A stretch of DNA of 64,000 bases from Kiritimatiellia bacterium (GTDB taxonomy: Bacteria > Verrucomicrobiota > Kiritimatiellia > RFP12 > UBA1067). Shown piece after piece: positions 8,642-17,309 of the stretch. The stretch is taken from positions 1-64,000 of the forward strand of contig JAFRBA010000246.1 in the NCBI GenBank assembly GCA_017405115.1, read 5' to 3'. Below the pieces are notes generated by a model. It did no database searches. It saw only the letters and a program-made list of their open reading frames with translations, and had not been told where the DNA came from. Position 1 is the first letter of the stretch. Every line of letters begins with the position of its first letter. A program made the position numbers and the translations under genes.

Positions 8642-11600
8642 ATGAAAGGCAAATCGATGTTCTGCATGACGATTGCCGCCACAGGCGCTTTAGCTGCAGC
8701 GGCGGCCGACTACAGGCCGGGATTCCGCGAGACGGTCGGCGTGACGGCTGAGACGGGCGAGTCCGTTCAGTTCGACGGCACCGTCGCCGTCGGCGACAAG
8801 GGACGCTTCGTCAAGGCGGGGGACGGCACGCTCTCGGTGTCGATGTCGCAGATCAACGCGAGCGGCAACACCCGCATCGCCGTGGTCGGCGGCACGCTTG
8901 CCGCGACGCCGGGCGCCGACGCCACGGTGGATCTTGAAGCGCCGCCGGCGGTAATCGCAGACAAGGCCGCGTTCTGGGTCAACGAAACGAGCGTGGTGGC
9001 GACGAACGGGGCAAACAACGTAGAGTACGCTTCGAAGTGGTGCGACGTGCGCGAAACGAATCCGGCGTCTCCGACCCGCATCTTTGCGCTGCCTCGGTGG
9101 TATGATGGTTCGGGGTCGCCTGGCACGAAACAGGGCATCGATCCGTGCGTTGCAACGAAGGACGGGGTGCAGGCCGTCTATTTCGGCGGCGCGTCGTCCG
9201 GGCAGAACATGCGGTGGTTCTACAAAGTCGGGACTGCGGTGAGTTCGCTGCAAGTCCGGCACTTCTTCCTTGTGCATGGCGCCTACGACTGCTGGGGAAA
9301 CGTCCTTGGATGCGCCAACAACTCGCGCGACGGCGGCTTCGTCGTGGGACTGTCGGACACCGTGCCGAGTCTCAATAACGTCACAGGACACTTCCCTGCT
9401 CGTTTCGACTGCTGCCCGGATCTGACGACTGCGCGTTTTTTCCTCGACGGCGAATACATCGACGTTCTCCGCGTGCCGCCCAAGCGCGGCTTTCAGCTGC
9501 TTGAGGGATGTTCCACGACATATCCGTTTCGGATGGATTGCTTCTTCATGACGCGCTTCGAGACATTCACAAAGGCTCAAGGCGGCGACTATATCGCAGA
9601 GGCCATGGTGTTCACGAATCTCCTGACAGAGATCGAACGACTGGACATCGAGCGCTATTTGATGAAGAAATGGAACCTCCCTGCCGCGAACGGCACATAT
9701 ACGGATTCCAACAGCGTGGTGACGCGCAACAATCTTCCGCCGCCCACGCTTCAGGTCGGCGTGGCGTCAAACTCCGTCTTTTCATACACGGCGTCGTCGA
9801 CGGACATGTCGCGTGCGTTCGCCTTCTCCGGTTCGGGAACGGTGCGCGTGTCGGGTTCTGGACTGACCGTAATCGGAGTGGACGACGGACAGCCGTGGAG
9901 CGGCAAATTCGAATGGGACGGAGCGGGCGGACTGCTCGCCAAGGGCGGTGCGTTCCCTCCTCTTGACGCGAAGGGCGGCGAAGCGTACACATGCGCAAAC
10001 TACGAACAGAACTCCAGCAAGACGGCCGCCGGCGACGCAACGGCAGGCTTACGCCTTGCACGAAGCGGCGCGGAGGACCAGGATGTCGTCACGTTCGGCG
10101 GCAACGGATGGACGCGCGTACGGAGCGTCGCGAGCAACGTTGCGCGCCTGAAGGTGGATGGCGGCATCGTCCAATTGCAGGGCCGGGTGCGAGATGACGC
10201 GGTCGTGGCAGACGGCGCAGTGGAGGCCACGGTTCCCAACGGCGACTTTGAAGTGCCGATTGCTTCAATGGACCAATTTCATCGGCAGAAGTTGACCAGT
10301 TCCGGGGTCAACGGCTGGTGCAGTGCTGAAAGCAACAGTTACATCATGGATACGTCCGTGCCGAAATCCAGCGGCAACGGTTGGTGGTCATGGCTCTCCC
10401 TCTCCAAGTTGCCGCGGAATGGCAGCAAACGCATTCTCCAGATCGTCCAAAAGAGCAGCGCCTACACGCATGTGGAATTTCCAAAGGCGGGTTTCTACGA
10501 ACTAAGTTTTGACGCCCGCAGCCGTTACGGCAACGCCGACGCAGTAGGCTCCGGCGACGCGCATAAGCGTCCTCAGGTAGAGCTGCGTCTCGGCGATTCC
10601 TGGTCGGGAGCCGTGAAGTTCGGCGTGTTGACGCTTAATAACCATGATTTCGTCCGATATCGCTATCGATTGCCATATGTGTCCGCAGGGCAGAAGTGTC
10701 TTGGCTGGGCCTCTATCGACAATGGCAGCGACGCCTGCCTTTTCGTGGACAACGTGAAAGTGACATTTGTTCCCGATGCGGAAGAGCCCCCCGCATTTAA
10801 AGTCCCGTACGGCGATTTCGACGAACCTGTGAGAAACGCGACAGCCCCTCTCACCTATACGGCTCATACGGTTCTCAACCATTTAAAGGGGTGGGAACTT
10901 TCCGTCGAGGACGCGACCTGCAAGACGAACTGTCCGGTGGCCATGGTTAGTACGGGAAACTGCTGGAGGCGTTTTTCCACTTGGATCTTCAACTTCTTTC
11001 CGATCCGCGACTTCCCGCTCGGCAGCGGCGCGCTTTCGTTCGTATCGACGGGCGGCTCGGCGAGGACGACATTTACGGCTCCTGCCGGCACGTTTCGTCT
11101 TCAGGCGCGTGTCTGCACGTCGACGCTCAGCGGTCATATGGGCATGGGAACCAGCGAGAAAAGCTTTACCGGGAACGGATCTGTCCACGCATACCTCACG
11201 AAAGGGGACAGCTCGGTCGTGGATCTCGGACAGGTCTCGGTGCCGAATTCCTGGCTCACGCCGGAGACGGTGTGCTGGACGCAGACAATCGAGTTGGATC
11301 TAGCGCAGAGCGTGACGCTTGAATTGCGTCAGGACAACGCAACCGGCACGGCTGTTGTCGACGACCTCGCGTTCGTGGCTTCGTCGCGCACTCGGAGCGG
11401 CAACCTGATCCAGGACCCCGGCTTTGAAAGGAGCGGCTGGACTACGGGAAATACCCCGCACGAGTTCGTGCTGATGCCCATTGACAAAATACAGGGAAGT
11501 GCGCAGCTTCATGCTTGGAATCAAAATCAGCCGTGGGCATTCGGCTACAACGTGTTCGAAGGGAGGCGCTATCTACGCATCATGGACGGGGGCCGGGCAT

Positions 11601-12130
11601 CCTGTTCGGTGAACGTGCCTGACGCTGGATTGTATCGACTGTCGTTTGAGACGCGCACCCGCATAGACAATGAAAACCGTGCGGGAAACAATTTCCGCAT
11701 CTGGCTGCAGTCGCAGTCGGACGCGACTGTCACGAACGAAGTGGTCCGCTTCGCCGACCCGTATGCGCGCGACTGGCACAAGGTGTCGTTTCTCGTGGAC
11801 ATCGCACAGGCCGGTAACTACACGCTATACATCGACGGGCTCGGCGCGCCGGCCGGGCTTGACAGAAACGGTTGTTTCGACAATGTCGCGCTCGAAAAGG
11901 TCGTCGAGACGATCGATCCGGCCCCGGACATTCCGTCCAAACTGAAGATCGACGTTGCGGACGATGCGCGGATTGTCCTCGACTACGCCGGCGTGGTGAA
12001 GAGCGGTCGCGTCAGATACAAAGGCCGGAACTACACGGGACTGTTGAACGCCAAGACGAACCCGGAGTTCATTTCGGGCGCCGGTTCGTTGAACGCTGTT
12101 GCAATCGGCACGGTGCTCATAATACGTTGA
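8642..12130 (+). CDS. Large secreted surface protein: LamG-like region plus three beta-sandwich repeats, C-terminal GTVLIIR tail
   Basis: 1162 residues from the ATG at 8642, which has AAAGGAG seven bases upstream; the frame is open further upstream but lacks a signal there. Signal peptide MKGKSMFCMTIAATGALAAAAAD. Residues about 100-345 form a concanavalin/LamG-like region ending in the typical ERLDIERYLMKKWNLP helix. Three repeated galactose-binding-like sandwiches begin near 532 (NGDFEVP), 722 (YGDFDEP) and 923 (DPGFERSG), two of them with the pattern aG[FY]x[RE]LSF[DE]xR[ST]R. The last seven residues, GTVLIIR, match the ends of two other surface proteins in this window. Probably an extracellular glycan-binding or adhesive protein of the locus A operon. 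No catalytic domain is recognised. Confidence 0.75.
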   Translation: MKGKSMFCMTIAATGALAAAAADYRPGFRETVGVTAETGESVQFDGTVAVGDKGRFVKAGDGTLSVSMSQINASGNTRIAVVGGTLAATPGADATVDLEAPPAVIADKAAFWVNETSVVATNGANNVEYASKWCDVRETNPASPTRIFALPRWYDGSGSPGTKQGIDPCVATKDGVQAVYFGGASSGQNMRWFYKVGTAVSSLQVRHFFLVHGAYDCWGNVLGCANNSRDGGFVVGLSDTVPSLNNVTGHFPARFDCCPDLTTARFFLDGEYIDVLRVPPKRGFQLLEGCSTTYPFRMDCFFMTRFETFTKAQGGDYIAEAMVFTNLLTEIERLDIERYLMKKWNLPAANGTYTDSNSVVTRNNLPPPTLQVGVASNSVFSYTASSTDMSRAFAFSGSGTVRVSGSGLTVIGVDDGQPWSGKFEWDGAGGLLAKGGAFPPLDAKGGEAYTCANYEQNSSKTAAGDATAGLRLARSGAEDQDVVTFGGNGWTRVRSVASNVARLKVDGGIVQLQGRVRDDAVVADGAVEATVPNGDFEVPIASMDQFHRQKLTSSGVNGWCSAESNSYIMDTSVPKSSGNGWWSWLSLSKLPRNGSKRILQIVQKSSAYTHVEFPKAGFYELSFDARSRYGNADAVGSGDAHKRPQVELRLGDSWSGAVKFGVLTLNNHDFVRYRYRLPYVSAGQKCLGWASIDNGSDACLFVDNVKVTFVPDAEEPPAFKVPYGDFDEPVRNATAPLTYTAHTVLNHLKGWELSVEDATCKTNCPVAMVSTGNCWRRFSTWIFNFFPIRDFPLGSGALSFVSTGGSARTTFTAPAGTFRLQARVCTSTLSGHMGMGTSEKSFTGNGSVHAYLTKGDSSVVDLGQVSVPNSWLTPETVCWTQTIELDLAQSVTLELRQDNATGTAVVDDLAFVASSRTRSGNLIQDPGFERSGWTTGNTPHEFVLMPIDKIQGSAQLHAWNQNQPWAFGYNVFEGRRYLRIMDGGRASCSVNVPDAGLYRLSFETRTRIDNENRAGNNFRIWLQSQSDATVTNEVVRFADPYARDWHKVSFLVDIAQAGNYTLYIDGLGAPAGLDRNGCFDNVALEKVVETIDPAPDIPSKLKIDVADDARIVLDYAGVVKSGRVRYKGRNYTGLLNAKTNPEFISGAGSLNAVAIGTVLIIR

Positions 12131-12137
12131 TCGTCTC

Positions 12138-13898
12138 ATGCGAAATATACTGGTGCGGACTTTAGCCGTTGTGCTGCTTGCCCCTTGCGTTCTAGGGGCG
12201 GCTGGGCGTCCTACGGCGTTTAAGGATTCATGCGGGGCCACGGAATCGGTTTTCGCGCCCTGGCGAGAGACAGTTCTCAAACGCCGTCCGCAATGGCTCG
12301 CCAAGGCGGAGGCTGCGAAGCCGGAAATCCACCGCCGCGCCGTGGCCCCCGTGCGACTCGTAAAGACCGTTGCGGACGACAATGCGTTCCAGGGTTGGGC
12401 CGTCACGGATGCCGGGACGGTTTCCGGAGCGCTTAACCGCCCACTCTCCCCCGGCGACGAGTTCATATTCGACTTCGGCGAGCACATCGTGGGCCATCTT
12501 TCGGTGGAACTGATGGATTTCGGACGTGCCGTGGATGCGCCGGTTCGGCTGATGTTCTTGTTCGCCGAGGTGCCAAGCGAATTGGCGGAAGATTCCGATG
12601 GCACGAATCCGTCAGTCTCTACCGCCTGGTACCAGCAGGAGATCGCTACTTTTGACGATGTCCCTTCGGCGAACAATCTTCCGCGGCGTTATGCATTCCG
12701 CTATGTCAAGGTGAAGGTGGTCGGCTGTTCCCCGCACGGACGCTTTGGGTTGGGGGCGGTTTCGGCGACGGCCGTGACATCCGCCGACGAAACGAAACTT
12801 GTCGCCTGGACCGCGCCGTCTCCGGATGTGGAGGCGATTGATCGAATCGCCCGCCGGACGCTTCGCGACTGCATGCAGACCGTGTTCGAGGATGGCCCGA
12901 AGCGCGACCGCCGACTTTGGCTCGGCGACCTGCGTCTCGAGGCACTGGCGAACTACGAAACGTACCGCAATTTCGACGTGGTCAAGAGATCTCTTTACCT
13001 GCTGGCCGGCACATCCGCCGACAGCGGCCTCGTGAACAGCGACGCCTATGAACGGCCCGTGCCCCGGAGCGGAGCTTGCCGCATTCTGGACTATACTGCG
13101 CTGTTTGCGACCACCGTTCTGGAATATCTGGAGGCTAGTGGTGACGTGGATACGGCGCAGGATCTCTGGCCGCTCTGTGCGCTGCAGCTGGATTTTATCC
13201 TGGAGCCAGTGGGTGAAGATGGCGTTTTCCGCGACAGGGGCGAATGGTGGTGCTTCATCGACTGGCAGGACGGCCTCGACCGTCAGACCGCCGAGCAGGG
13301 TTCGATAATATTCGGACTGAAGGCGACGCGGCGGCTTGCAGAGAGGCTGGGCCGCGAGAGCGACGTGCCGTTCCTCCAGAAGGCGATTGGACAGATGGCG
13401 CGCGCTGCTCGGATTGCGCTGTGGAACGAGCCCCGTGGATGTTTCGTATGCGAGAAGGACGGACAAGCTTCGTACCTGGGCCAGGCGTGGCTGGTCCTCG
13501 CCGGCGTTGCCGAGGGCGAGACGGCGCGGCGTTGCCTCAGAACCGTGATGGCGGATCCGTCTGCCGTCCGGCCGGCCACGCCGTACGCCAACCATTATTT
13601 CACAGAGGCCCTCTACGTCGCGGGGCTGCGGCAGGAAGGCGACGCCAGCCTGCTGTCCTGCTGGGGACGGATGGCCGACTTGGGCGCGGACACGTTTTGG
13701 GAGGTGTTCGTACCCGAGAACCATCGTGCCGGACCGTACGGCACGCATCTCATGAACAGCTATTGCCATGCCTGGAGCTGCGCTCCCGCCTATTTCCTGC
13801 GCAACGGGAAGTTCTCGGCGCTAGCCACGCCCGAGCGATCATGCCCCTTTGCAACCCCGCCCAAAAAGTGTATACTGCCCGCCGCAAAGGAGAAGTAA
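12138..13898 (+). CDS. Secreted GH78-like alpha-L-rhamnosidase
   Basis: 586 residues with a signal peptide (MRNILVRTLAVVLLAPCVLGAAG). The N-terminal 230 residues are a beta-sandwich (FDFGEHIVGHLSVELMDF). The rest is an (alpha/alpha)6 barrel of GH78 type, with the catalytic-region motif DGPKRDRRLWLGDLR near 253-267, comparable to DCPxRxERxGWxGD of rhamnosidases, and the late motif DTFWEVFVPENHRAGPYG followed by NSYCHAWSCAPAYFL. It is shorter than many GH78 enzymes (900 or more residues), lacking extra sandwich domains. It starts seven bases after the surface-protein stop. Removal of terminal rhamnose from pectic or glycan side chains fits the neighbourhood, but the exact linkage cannot be read from sequence. 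Confidence 0.8.
   Translation: MRNILVRTLAVVLLAPCVLGAAGRPTAFKDSCGATESVFAPWRETVLKRRPQWLAKAEAAKPEIHRRAVAPVRLVKTVADDNAFQGWAVTDAGTVSGALNRPLSPGDEFIFDFGEHIVGHLSVELMDFGRAVDAPVRLMFLFAEVPSELAEDSDGTNPSVSTAWYQQEIATFDDVPSANNLPRRYAFRYVKVKVVGCSPHGRFGLGAVSATAVTSADETKLVAWTAPSPDVEAIDRIARRTLRDCMQTVFEDGPKRDRRLWLGDLRLEALANYETYRNFDVVKRSLYLLAGTSADSGLVNSDAYERPVPRSGACRILDYTALFATTVLEYLEASGDVDTAQDLWPLCALQLDFILEPVGEDGVFRDRGEWWCFIDWQDGLDRQTAEQGSIIFGLKATRRLAERLGRESDVPFLQKAIGQMARAARIALWNEPRGCFVCEKDGQASYLGQAWLVLAGVAEGETARRCLRTVMADPSAVRPATPYANHYFTEALYVAGLRQEGDASLLSCWGRMADLGADTFWEVFVPENHRAGPYGTHLMNSYCHAWSCAPAYFLRNGKFSALATPERSCPFATPPKKCILPAAKEK
13849..13876 (+). promoter_or_regulatory. Possible internal promoter before the phosphoesterase
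   Basis: TTGCAA (13849-13854), a 16-base spacer and TATACT (13871-13876) lie in the 3' end of the GH78-like gene, 27 bases before the phosphoesterase start. It may give that gene extra expression; a chance match is quite possible in this position. Confidence 0.35.
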
Positions 13899-13902
13899 TG
13901 CC

Positions 13903-14898
13903 ATGACGAACAAGAACATACCGTGCAACACCCTGCTGACGCGCAGGGCTCTCTTCGGCGGCGCGATTGCCGCGGCCGCCTTCGGAAGCCGCAGCGCAAC
14001 AGGCGGAGAGAACGCGAAATGCGCCGCAAAGGACCAGAACCTGTCGGTGTTCTTCAGCGACATCCACATATCGGGACCCAACGTCAAGTCAAAGTGGGGA
14101 ACCCAGCCGACATACCAGAACCCGCTGCTGGGGAAAGCCGTGGACGCCGTCCTCGCGATGAGACCCCTGCCCGCCCGCGTCGCCGTGTTCGGCGACATCG
14201 CGCTGTGGTTCGGCCTGGCCGCCGACTACGAGACGTCGCAACCGATCCTCAAGCGCCTGACCGACGCCGGCATCGACTTTTACGTCACGACAGGCAACCA
14301 CGACCACCGCGACCCCCTGTTCCGCTTCTATCCTCGGCAGGCGGAGGCGACCCCGGTCAAGGGGCGCGTCGTCTCCGTCGTAGACCTCGGCCATGCAGAC
14401 CTCTTCCTGATGGACTCGCTCAAGGAGAACCTTGACGGCGAGGGAGCCGGCAATCCAGTCGACGGCGAATTTGACGAAGCTCAGCAAAAATGGCTCGTGT
14501 CGGCCGCGGCGGCGGCAAAGCGCCCGTTCTTCGTCGGGGCCCACCATCCGCCGAACGAGGTCAAGATCGGCACGGAGAGGATAACCGCCGCGCTAGAGGA
14601 GAATCCGATGTTCGCAGGCTACATTCACGGACACAACCACCGCTGGTTCAAGCAATGGCACCACAAGGGCTATGGCAGGAGGCATGTCGTCCGCTCCGCC
14701 TGCCTTCCCTCGACCGGCTGGTGGGGGGACATAGGATACGCGACCATGCGCACGTTCGCGGACAGGGCGGAGCTGTCGCTAGTGGAGACGGACTTCTTCT
14801 TCCCGCGACCGCTGGCGGAGGGCGAGAAGCGCCCACGGGAATGGGACGAAATCCTGTCCGAGAACCGCGGCAGCGCAGTCTGCACCTTCACCTACTAG
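13903..14898 (+). CDS. Tat-exported calcineurin-like metallophosphoesterase
   Basis: 331 residues from the ATG at 13903 (AAAGGAG upstream); an ATG five bases earlier is closed after two codons. The N-terminus LTRRALFGGAIAAAAFG is a twin-arginine-type signal. The metal-binding blocks of the calcineurin fold are all present in order: FSDIHISG (DxH), VFGDIA (GD), TTGNHDHRD (GNHD), VGAHHPP (GxxH) and IHGHNHRW (GHxH). It would use a dinuclear metal centre to hydrolyse a phosphoester or phosphoanhydride outside the cytoplasm. It is the last gene of the locus A operon, four bases after the GH78-like stop, and ends one base from a convergent gene. Its place in a glycan locus suggests a phosphorylated sugar or glycan, an inference only. 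Confidence 0.85.
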   Translation: MTNKNIPCNTLLTRRALFGGAIAAAAFGSRSATGGENAKCAAKDQNLSVFFSDIHISGPNVKSKWGTQPTYQNPLLGKAVDAVLAMRPLPARVAVFGDIALWFGLAADYETSQPILKRLTDAGIDFYVTTGNHDHRDPLFRFYPRQAEATPVKGRVVSVVDLGHADLFLMDSLKENLDGEGAGNPVDGEFDEAQQKWLVSAAAAAKRPFFVGAHHPPNEVKIGTERITAALEENPMFAGYIHGHNHRWFKQWHHKGYGRRHVVRSACLPSTGWWGDIGYATMRTFADRAELSLVETDFFFPRPLAEGEKRPREWDEILSENRGSAVCTFTY

Positions 14899-14899
14899 C

Positions 14900-16135
14900 C
14901 TATGTTGAGCCTTCCATCCAGCGAATGGTCTGGATGCAGTTGAGCAGATACCTCGGCAGATGGAAAAAGCCCTTGAAGCGGCTGCCCTTGTAAGAATGGT
15001 AGAACCTCCCCTCGACAGGCGCATACGCAAACCACTCGCCTTTCTCCTTGTCGCAGAGCCTGCTCCAGGCGAACTTGTCTATTCGTCTGAAGAACTCGAG
15101 GAAGTATTCTTCACGCGAGAGCGCGTATGCCCTCAGCATTGCAGTAGCCGCCTCCGTTTGCGGCCACCATGCCTTTAGGAAATACTCGTGACGGGACATC
15201 GGCTTGTCCAGCGCATCGCGGAAATACCAGATGCCGCCTTGGGCGGCGTCCCATCCGAACTCTCCCATTACGCGCACCTCGCGCAGCACAAGTTCCTCCA
15301 GCTTCGGGTCCGGACGCTCCATCAGCCTGTTCATTATGAACGATAGCCCCTCTAGCGCATGTCCCGGATTGACGAACCGTCCGAACTGCGTTTCCATGTC
15401 GAACCCTCCGGCCTTCGGCGCGCGCTCGAACATGACACCAGTCTCGGGATGGACAAAGCGCAGGATGCGACGGATTGCCGACTCAATCTCGTTGTCGTAT
15501 CCGCCGAATGCGGAGCGCATGGTCTGCGCGACGTTGAGCTCTATCATCGGATACGCAAGAAGATCGTATTTCCCCATGCCGGCTGCCGTGTTCCGCCGAT
15601 AGACGGCATACGCGCTCAGCGCCTCTCGCCTGTAGCGCTCGTCCCCCGTCGCACGGTAGAGCTCCGCGCACCCGATTGCCGCAAAGCTCTCCGTGAACAC
15701 CTCCTGCCCGCCGTCCTCGTCGCTCAGGACCGAGCCGTCTCGGTTCAGCATGTAGTGATAAGACCCGTCAGGACGCCTTCCATGCCTCTGGAGGAATCGA
15801 AACCCATGCTCCGCCAAGTCTAGGTAGCGGCGATCATGGTATCCGGCGTTCCACAGCGCCGCAAACATGTAAACCTCACGCCACTGCATCCAGAGGTGCT
15901 TGAACGTGTCGTATACGCCCCCGTCGCGGTCTAGGCATGTCAGAAAGCCGCCATGGACGGAATCGACCGAATGCCGCATCCAGAACGGAACGACGTTCCC
16001 GAAAAGCTCCCTTTCGTAGCGCTGCGCCACGTCGTCGAGGGACTCCTCCTCAGAATGCAGAAGCCGACATCCCGACCCAAGAGCCGCAAAGAGCGAGAAT
16101 GCGAAGCCTCTGCGTGATATTTCTGCTATCGCCAT
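14900..16135 (-). CDS. N-acylglucosamine 2-epimerase (AGE/renin-binding protein family) with signal-like N-terminus
   Basis: 411 residues. Residues 30-405 cover the whole (alpha/alpha)6 barrel of the AGE family, which interconverts GlcNAc and ManNAc or, in relatives, epimerises cellobiose or mannose. Typical blocks are WMQWREVYMFA, GHALEGLSF and FLKAWWPQTEA, the last carrying active-site His/Trp/Gln-type residues. The N-terminus SRRGFAFSLFAALGSGCRLL looks like a twin-arginine or lipoprotein signal, whereas characterised AGE enzymes are cytoplasmic. The gene start overlaps the end of the GH113-like gene by 10 bases, so the two are translationally coupled. It is the last gene of the four-gene locus B operon. 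Confidence 0.85.
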   Translation of the reverse strand: MAIAEISRRGFAFSLFAALGSGCRLLHSEEESLDDVAQRYERELFGNVVPFWMRHSVDSVHGGFLTCLDRDGGVYDTFKHLWMQWREVYMFAALWNAGYHDRRYLDLAEHGFRFLQRHGRRPDGSYHYMLNRDGSVLSDEDGGQEVFTESFAAIGCAELYRATGDERYRREALSAYAVYRRNTAAGMGKYDLLAYPMIELNVAQTMRSAFGGYDNEIESAIRRILRFVHPETGVMFERAPKAGGFDMETQFGRFVNPGHALEGLSFIMNRLMERPDPKLEELVLREVRVMGEFGWDAAQGGIWYFRDALDKPMSRHEYFLKAWWPQTEAATAMLRAYALSREEYFLEFFRRIDKFAWSRLCDKEKGEWFAYAPVEGRFYHSYKGSRFKGFFHLPRYLLNCIQTIRWMEGST

Positions 16136-17307
16136 CCCTTAGCCCACTTTCGCATGACCGCAGCCGCCGGTTTTCCGCAGATCGTGAAGCCGCGGTCCTT
16201 CAGCGGATCCGGCGAATAGTGATGGCGCGTGTGCTGCGTCTCGTCCCACTTCCACCAGGAAAGCCCAATCCACGCCGGCAGTTTCGAGAACGTCGAAAAC
16301 GCGGCGTCCATGTAGTCGGCCTGCTCCTGTCCGTCCCATATCGACTCCGTCTTGTAGTCGCCCGGCACGTTCACGCACCCTCTGCAGCTGCGGGTTCCGA
16401 TTTCGGAAAACAAAATCGGCTTCTTGCCAAACCGCTCCACAAAGCTTTCGACGAGCGGCACGTGCTTTGCGAGGGCCTTCTCCATCGACGCCTTGGATAT
16501 AGGCGGCAGGTTCTTCCAGTTGGCGAGATCCCACAGTACGCTGTCCGGCGCGTCAACTCCGGACGGATAAGTGCTGAGAGCCAAGAAGTCGAGGTCCTCG
16601 AACCACTTGAGCGGGCGCTCCGAAGGTTCGCGCGGCATGAACTCGTAGGTTACGAGGCCGCCGAAATGCTTCCGAACATGGGCGATCGTCTTGCGCCATT
16701 CCGCGTCGAACTTGGTCGTGCCGTTGTACTCCGCGCCGGCGATAAGCGCCTCGCATCCTGTCTCCTCGGCAATGTCTCCGAAATATGAAAGGCATTCACG
16801 CAGCGAGTCGAACCACTCTTCGGCGTACCGCTGGCGCACTCCCTGTATCTGCTGCTCGCTCGGCCATGGAAACGTCACCGCCCCCATCCACGCCGAGTCG
16901 AGAGACGTAAGGCAAGGCTTGAGCATAACGTGAAGGCCCTCGCCGTGCAATGCCTTGATCATGTCCACCAGCTCGCGCTCTCCCGACGACCAGTCGAAGT
17001 CGAGGAACACCTTGCGGCTCGCGAACGTCTCCTGGCAGAAATGGGTGTTGAGCGTAACCCAGTTCGGCCCCGCCTCGCGGATAAGCGCCGGCTGCCTGCG
17101 CACCTCCGGACGCGAGAAGTATCCGCGCCGGGCGAGGAACCCGAAGTTGACGCCGCAGTGCGGCGTCGTGAAAAGCGGATGCTTCGAGAACCGCCCGGGT
17201 ATCACGCACTCCGAAAGACCGGGCGACTCCCGCCCTGCCACAGCTCGCGGAACAAGCGAGCAGGCCAAGGCCGACGCCCCCATTGCGATGAACTCTCTTC
17301 TTTTCAT
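16126..17307 (-). CDS. Tat-exported GH113-like endo-hydrolase (beta-mannanase-type TIM barrel)
   Basis: 393 residues from the ATG at 17307; a GTG two codons earlier overlaps the preceding TGA (GTGA) and is the alternative start. The N-terminus MKRREFIAMGASALACSLVPRAVAG is a twin-arginine signal. The body has the GH113 pattern: NFGFLARRGYF at the start, LIAGAEYNGT with the presumed acid/base Glu near 208, and KPILFSEIGTRS with the presumed nucleophile near 312, then WIGLSWWKWDE. GH113 includes beta-mannanases. It lies between a DUF4838 protein and an epimerase, so a mannose- or ManNAc-containing substrate is plausible. Family assignment is by motif and length, not alignment. Confidence 0.7.
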   Translation of the reverse strand: MKRREFIAMGASALACSLVPRAVAGRESPGLSECVIPGRFSKHPLFTTPHCGVNFGFLARRGYFSRPEVRRQPALIREAGPNWVTLNTHFCQETFASRKVFLDFDWSSGERELVDMIKALHGEGLHVMLKPCLTSLDSAWMGAVTFPWPSEQQIQGVRQRYAEEWFDSLRECLSYFGDIAEETGCEALIAGAEYNGTTKFDAEWRKTIAHVRKHFGGLVTYEFMPREPSERPLKWFEDLDFLALSTYPSGVDAPDSVLWDLANWKNLPPISKASMEKALAKHVPLVESFVERFGKKPILFSEIGTRSCRGCVNVPGDYKTESIWDGQEQADYMDAAFSTFSKLPAWIGLSWWKWDETQHTRHHYSPDPLKDRGFTICGKPAAAVMRKWAKGWR

Positions 17308-17309
17308 AG

